DNA of 17,900 nt, taken from positions 1 through 17,900 of the forward strand of contig NZ_CAMLGS010000042.1 in the NCBI RefSeq assembly GCF_946479685.1. The letters run 5' to 3'. The position numbers and the translations under genes are program-made. Origin of the DNA: an uncultured Methylotenera sp. (GTDB taxonomy: Bacteria; Pseudomonadota; Gammaproteobacteria; Burkholderiales; Methylophilaceae). The notes under the pieces are model-generated. The model was not told where the DNA came from. It was given only the letters and a program-made list of their open reading frames with translations, and ran no database searches. Shown piece after piece: positions 14,323 through 17,900 of this stretch (positions are counted from its first letter, which is position 1; each line of letters opens with the position of its first letter).

Positions 14323-16008
14323 ATGGCTACAACTTCAGGAGTGGGTTCCGTCCTTGATGTTACTAGCATCGTTTCTAGCTTGATGAGTGTTGAAAAAGCT
14401 CCTTTAACTAAAATTGCTACACAAAAAACAGCATACCAGTCACAAATTTCAGCATATGGTACGCTTAAAAGTGCGTTGTCTACGTTTCAGACTTCTGTAA
14501 ATGCCCTTTCAAGCCTATCAAAATTTAATGTACAGAGTGCTACATCGAGCAACACTAGCGTATTAACCGCTACCTCAAATGGCAGCGCGACAACTGGCAG
14601 TTACGATATCAGCGTTAGTCAGTTAGCTAAATCTCAGAAACTAAGTGTTGGTGGCTTTGCTAATGTTTCAGACGTGGTTGGTACTGGCAGCCTTACCATT
14701 TCGTTCGGTACATTTACACCGGAAGTGGCAGTTCCGTTTACCGCGAGTTCTTTTACCCCAAACGCAGCTAAATCCAATATTAATATCACCATCGATAGCT
14801 CCAATAATACGTTGGCAGGTGTGCGTGATGCGATTAACGCGGCAGATGCCACGGTTAACGCAACTATCGTGAATGACGGCACTACTAATCGCTTGGTGAT
14901 CACCTCAAAAGACACTGGCGAGGTTAATAGTCTAAAAATTTCAGTGACTGATGATGATGGAAATAATGTTGATGCATCAGGTCTGTCTAAATTGGCGTAT
15001 GACCCACAAGCAACTGCGGGTAATGGTAAAAATTTAACAGTATTGCAAGATGCTAAGAATGCGCTTTTAAAAATTGATGGCATTGATATCGTTAAATCCA
15101 GTAACTCAATCTCAGATGCAATCGATGGCGTGACACTAAATCTAGTTGGGCTGACTTCTGGAAGTGCGCTGAATCTATCTGTTACCACAAATCAGGATGC
15201 GATTAAAACCTCTGTCAATTCCTTCGTTGATGCTTACAATAAGTTAGACACCACTTTACGTAACCTGACTAAGTTTGATGAAACTGGTCAGGCGAATGGT
15301 GCTTTATTGGGCGACTCAACTGCGCGTTCCGTGATTACTCAAATCCGTGCAGTGATGAATACAGCGATAGCTAACGGTAGTTCAGTGAACTCGCTTACAC
15401 AGATCGGCGTGAGTTTTCAGCGAGATGGTAAGTTGAGTTTAGATAGTACTAAATTTGCTAATGCCGTGAGTAGCAATTTTGATGATATTGCAAGTTTGTT
15501 TGCGGCCTCTGCGAGGGCGACTGATCCACAGGTGAGTTTTGTCAGCAGTACGTCTAAAACAAAAGAGGGTACTTATGCCCTTATTGTGACGCAGCTTGGC
15601 TCTACTTTGGTCAATGCGCAAGGGACGATTAATGGAGCAGCAGCATCTGGTAGTAACGCCACCTTGAGAGGTGCTGTGGGAGATGATAGTGAAGGTCTAA
15701 CCGTTAATGTGGCGGGTGGCGCACTAGGCCCACGCGGCACTGTTAATTTTAGTCTAGGCTACGCCGCTAAATTAAGTACGCTATTAGATAGTTTGCTGAG
15801 TGATGATGGTATCTTAGCAGCTAGAACTGATGGCATTAATAGTTCAATCAAACGTTTAGATACGCAGAGTGAGCGTATTAGCTCCCGTTTAACTGCGGTT
15901 GAAGAGCGCTATAGAGCGCAGTATTCTAGACTGGATGTTTTACTCACGAGTATGTCGTCTACTAGTACTTTCCTTACGCAGCAAATAGCGGCACTTAACG
16001 CAAAATAA
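14323..16008 (+). CDS. fliD: Flagellar filament capping protein FliD
   Basis: Forms the pentameric or hexameric cap at the filament tip and guides flagellin folding. At 561 residues it is in the normal range. The N-terminal FliD_N region (SVLDVTSIVSSLMSVEKAPL, ISAYGTLKSALSTFQTSV) and the C-terminal FliD_C region (FVDAYNKLDTTLRNL, then RLDTQSERISSRLTAVEERY and STSTFLTQQIAALN) are both present. These terminal segments are the predicted coiled coils that interact with the filament. AGGAGA at 14311-14316 precedes the ATG by 6 bases. It is followed after 21 bases by fliS, the usual order. Confidence 0.95.
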   Translation: MATTSGVGSVLDVTSIVSSLMSVEKAPLTKIATQKTAYQSQISAYGTLKSALSTFQTSVNALSSLSKFNVQSATSSNTSVLTATSNGSATTGSYDISVSQLAKSQKLSVGGFANVSDVVGTGSLTISFGTFTPEVAVPFTASSFTPNAAKSNINITIDSSNNTLAGVRDAINAADATVNATIVNDGTTNRLVITSKDTGEVNSLKISVTDDDGNNVDASGLSKLAYDPQATAGNGKNLTVLQDAKNALLKIDGIDIVKSSNSISDAIDGVTLNLVGLTSGSALNLSVTTNQDAIKTSVNSFVDAYNKLDTTLRNLTKFDETGQANGALLGDSTARSVITQIRAVMNTAIANGSSVNSLTQIGVSFQRDGKLSLDSTKFANAVSSNFDDIASLFAASARATDPQVSFVSSTSKTKEGTYALIVTQLGSTLVNAQGTINGAAASGSNATLRGAVGDDSEGLTVNVAGGALGPRGTVNFSLGYAAKLSTLLDSLLSDDGILAARTDGINSSIKRLDTQSERISSRLTAVEERYRAQYSRLDVLLTSMSSTSTFLTQQIAALNAK

Positions 16009-16029
16009 TCAACAGGAAAGGTGATCGTT

Positions 16030-16509
16030 ATGTTTGGACTAAACCAAAAAGGTGTTAACGGATATGCCAAAGTTGGTGTGGAAACTGGTGTGCTTGCAGC
16101 AAGCCCGGTTAAGTTAATTGTGATGTTATACGATGGCGCCATTTCTGCGTGTCATAGTGCAATTGCCAGTATGCAGCGTAAAGATATTGAGCAAAAAGGG
16201 GCGATGTTATCTAAGGCGATTATGATCATTGAAAGTGGTTTGCGCCTGAGTTTGGATAGAAAAGCCGGTGGTGAGATCGCAGAAAGTCTGGATGCACTGT
16301 ATGTTTATATGAGCGGTAGATTGGCTGCGGCCAATGTGCGTAATGAACCGGCACCAGTACAGGAAGTGATTAAATTGTTACTGGATTTAAAAGGGGCATG
16401 GGAGGCGATTGATAATAACAAAGCAACGGCTCAGGTGTTAAATCAAGCAAAAAGTACCCAGCAGGGGTTAGGTGCTGCGCAAGGGTACACGCAGCAAGCT
16501 AAAGTTTAG
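16030..16509 (+). CDS. fliS: Flagellin export chaperone FliS (with C-terminal extension)
   Basis: Binds the C-terminal D0 region of unpolymerised flagellin and delivers it to the FlhA export gate. The body matches FliS: YAKVGVETGVLAASPVKLIVMLYDGAI, given here as its two parts around residues 11-37, then SKAIMIIESGLRLSLD and LYVYMSGRLAAANV. ATG 16030 is chosen over the GTG at 16021 because AAGGTGA at 16018-16024 lies 5 bases before it, giving 159 residues. That is longer than the usual 120-135. The extra residues form a Gln/Ala/Lys-rich tail after about residue 135, including KSTQQGLGAAQGYTQQAKV. Confidence 0.93.
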   Translation: MFGLNQKGVNGYAKVGVETGVLAASPVKLIVMLYDGAISACHSAIASMQRKDIEQKGAMLSKAIMIIESGLRLSLDRKAGGEIAESLDALYVYMSGRLAAANVRNEPAPVQEVIKLLLDLKGAWEAIDNNKATAQVLNQAKSTQQGLGAAQGYTQQAKV

Positions 16510-16524
16510 TGAGGGATTAAAGTA

Positions 16525-16848
16525 ATGGAATATCAGAATACTATTCAGCTTTATGAAACGGTTGCTAAGATTATGCAGCAGATGTTGCATGCTGCAAAAA
16601 TGGAAGATTGGGATAAATTAACAGAGCTTGAAGCATTTTGCGCACAGCACGTTGCAACCTTGAAGGCTATTGAAAATGGGCAGCCTTTGCCAAAAGATGC
16701 GTTGAACCGCAAAGTGGCGAGTATTAAAAGTATACTGGCTGATGATCGTGAAATTCGTAATTTAATTTCACCTTGGATGGCAAAATTAAATGCCTTAATG
16801 AATGCTAATCAAACCGAAAGAAGACTGACACAAGCCTATAGTCAGTAA
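16525..16848 (+). CDS. fliT: FliT-like flagellar export chaperone
   Basis: Small, helix-rich protein of 107 residues in the position expected for FliT, the export chaperone of the cap protein FliD. Visible features are YETVAKIMQQMLHAAKMEDW, a DKLTELEAFCAQHV helix, DDREIRNLISPWMAKLN and a charged C-terminus. The pattern MxxxAxxxxWDxLxxLE is typical of FliT-type proteins, which are otherwise poorly conserved. GAGGGA at 16511-16516 precedes the ATG by 8 bases, and the gene starts 15 bases after fliS. Identity rests on position as much as on sequence. Confidence 0.82.
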   Translation: MEYQNTIQLYETVAKIMQQMLHAAKMEDWDKLTELEAFCAQHVATLKAIENGQPLPKDALNRKVASIKSILADDREIRNLISPWMAKLNALMNANQTERRLTQAYSQ

Positions 16849-16859
16849 TTGTAATTCTT

Positions 16860-17825
16860 ATGCTTAAGCTACCAGACAATCTGAGCATTAGTCCTGGTCC
16901 AGTGCCGGTTGGTAGGGTAATACCTGTATTAGCAGTTGATAATATTGGGGCTACGTTACAAGAGTTAAGCGCCAGAGCTACGCAGTTTGTCATAGGCCGT
17001 GAATATGCTGCACAGGTTTTGTCTAAAGTAGACGACAGAGCTTACCTGGTAAAAATAGATGACGCGGTGTTAAAAATGGAGTTAGGCAACACAGCGCAAG
17101 CTGGTCAGTCTATTAATCTGCGTTATATCAAAGATGGTCCAGCACCTACTTTCTTCTTTATGCCCCCTGCAAGTGTACCCACCGAGGGAGCACCTGAGAT
17201 CAGTCAGGGTGCGCGTTTAATTGGCCAGTACTTGCAAGAAGCCGAAAAGCAGGGCGTATCCAGCAAGTATGAGGCAACGGCAATTGTCACCCATACTCCT
17301 AAAGAACCACAAATGGTGGCGCATGGCTTAAAGCAGGCGATTAGTAATAGCGGCTTGTTTTACGAGTCTCATTTAAGTGAAATGCTGCAAGGTGGTCGCT
17401 CTGTAGCCGCCATGATGCAGGAGCCGCAAAATCAACAGCAGAGTTTGACCCAGATAGCCACTTTGACTTCGCAGCAGTTGGCAATATTGGAGCAAAATCG
17501 CATCAATTGGCATGGCGAGGTGTGGCCTGGGCAGATGATGGATTGGGAAGTTTATGCAGAGCCGCGTGATGAAGATCGCGGTGAGCGAGCAGAGGTGCGT
17601 GAGGGTGATGAAAGGCCCGTAATTAGTGAGGTTAAGTTGGATTTTCCTAACTTGGGCTTGGTTGCGGCCAAATTAACGATTGTTAATGGCTATGTCTCCA
17701 TTAATCTGCGCGCGGAGCAAGATGCAACAATCGACGAGCTTAGGAGTAAAGGCCGTGCTTTAACTCAGGCAATTAATGGTACTGGCTTGAAGTTAGATGG
17801 TTTGATTATTTCAGCATATGAATAA
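16860..17825 (+). CDS. fliK: Flagellar hook-length control protein-like (FliK C-terminal domain)
   Basis: 321-residue protein. Residues 1-190 are variable and rich in Gln, Pro and Ala, including VPVGRVIPVLAVDNIGATLQ and a beta-rich part. Residues about 200-321 match the FliK C-terminal domain (Flg_hook): ILEQNRINWHGEVWPGQMMDWEVY, present as two adjoining motifs around residues 215-240, then ISEVKLDFPNLGLVAAKLTIV and YVSINLRAEQDATIDELRS. FliK acts as a ruler and switches export specificity through FlhB. This is a short FliK relative of the kind found beside a small FlhB-like gene in many proteobacteria, so a bacterium may also carry a full-length fliK elsewhere. It starts 11 bases after fliT with no clear ribosome binding site. 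Confidence 0.82.
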   Translation: MLKLPDNLSISPGPVPVGRVIPVLAVDNIGATLQELSARATQFVIGREYAAQVLSKVDDRAYLVKIDDAVLKMELGNTAQAGQSINLRYIKDGPAPTFFFMPPASVPTEGAPEISQGARLIGQYLQEAEKQGVSSKYEATAIVTHTPKEPQMVAHGLKQAISNSGLFYESHLSEMLQGGRSVAAMMQEPQNQQQSLTQIATLTSQQLAILEQNRINWHGEVWPGQMMDWEVYAEPRDEDRGERAEVREGDERPVISEVKLDFPNLGLVAAKLTIVNGYVSINLRAEQDATIDELRSKGRALTQAINGTGLKLDGLIISAYE

Positions 17826-17900
17826 AGCGGACGAAAATAAACGGCTTAGTCCTACTTTGGGTTTGGCGCCCAATCGACATGCGCCTCCTAACCCAAATCA
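17818..17900 (+). CDS. Start of a downstream ORF, possibly FlhB C-terminal-like (3' end outside window)
   Basis: An ATG at 17818 overlaps the fliK-like stop by 8 bases (ATGAATAA) and the frame stays open to the window edge, giving MNKADENKRLSPTLGLAPNR and a Pro/Asn-rich continuation. Genes following this type of short fliK are commonly a small homologue of the FlhB cytoplasmic domain. The 27 residues visible do not include the diagnostic NPTH or equivalent motif, so the identity rests on position only. Confidence 0.4.
   Translation, partial: MNKADENKRLSPTLGLAPNRHAPPNPN

Noticed and set aside
14634..15188. Long minus-strand ORF opposite fliD (184 residues)
   Set aside because: It lies wholly within the strongly supported fliD gene, has no recognisable domain and no ribosome binding site; it is a shadow of the coding frame.

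Overview
The window looks like part of the chromosome of a betaproteobacterium with moderately low GC. The flagellar proteins and gene order fit Methylophilaceae such as Methylotenera, but that assignment is an inference from protein style and base composition, not from a marker gene. Every supported gene lies on the + strand. The left third to two thirds (1-12601) is a glycosylation island. The right third (12602-17900) is a flagellar filament block: fliC, flaG, fliD, fliS, fliT, a FliK-type gene and the start of one more ORF.

The glycosylation island has two kinds of gene. The first makes activated precursors. FdtA-, FdtB- and FdtC-like enzymes lead to a dTDP-3-acetamido-3,6-dideoxyhexose (Fuc3NAc or Qui3NAc). 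A TagD-like cytidylyltransferase probably makes CDP-glycerol, and an AsnB-like amidotransferase completes the set. The second kind is large multidomain enzymes that probably act on the acceptor. These are a GT-A/TPR/GT-B fusion (cut by the left edge), a GT61/TPR/CDP-glycerol-phosphotransferase-like fusion, a methyltransferase/TPR fusion and a TPR/GT41 (SPINDLY/OGT-like) protein.

The most striking observation is that these four enzymes carry versions of one TPR module of about 100 residues. Its signature reads EQYWVTYIDALM, EQFWVTYIDALV, EQYWVSYVDALM or AQHWLSYIEALI, and it is followed by a GL-containing segment. None of the five small-molecule enzymes has it. The simplest reading is a shared docking domain that brings successive glycan-building and glycan-decorating enzymes to one target. 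The target is most likely the flagellin encoded immediately downstream: a cytoplasmic assembly line that builds a methylated and perhaps glycerophosphorylated glycan on FliC.

The flagellin gene has a nearly consensus sigma-28 promoter (12817-12843), a leader of about 85 bases, a strong ribosome binding site and a strong hairpin terminator before flaG (13756-13786). The flagellin is short (265 residues, D0/D1 only), with a Ser/Thr-rich central patch that is a good candidate for the glycosylated surface. Downstream genes are closely spaced and probably co-transcribed. No tRNA, rRNA, CRISPR array, insertion sequence or integrase was seen.
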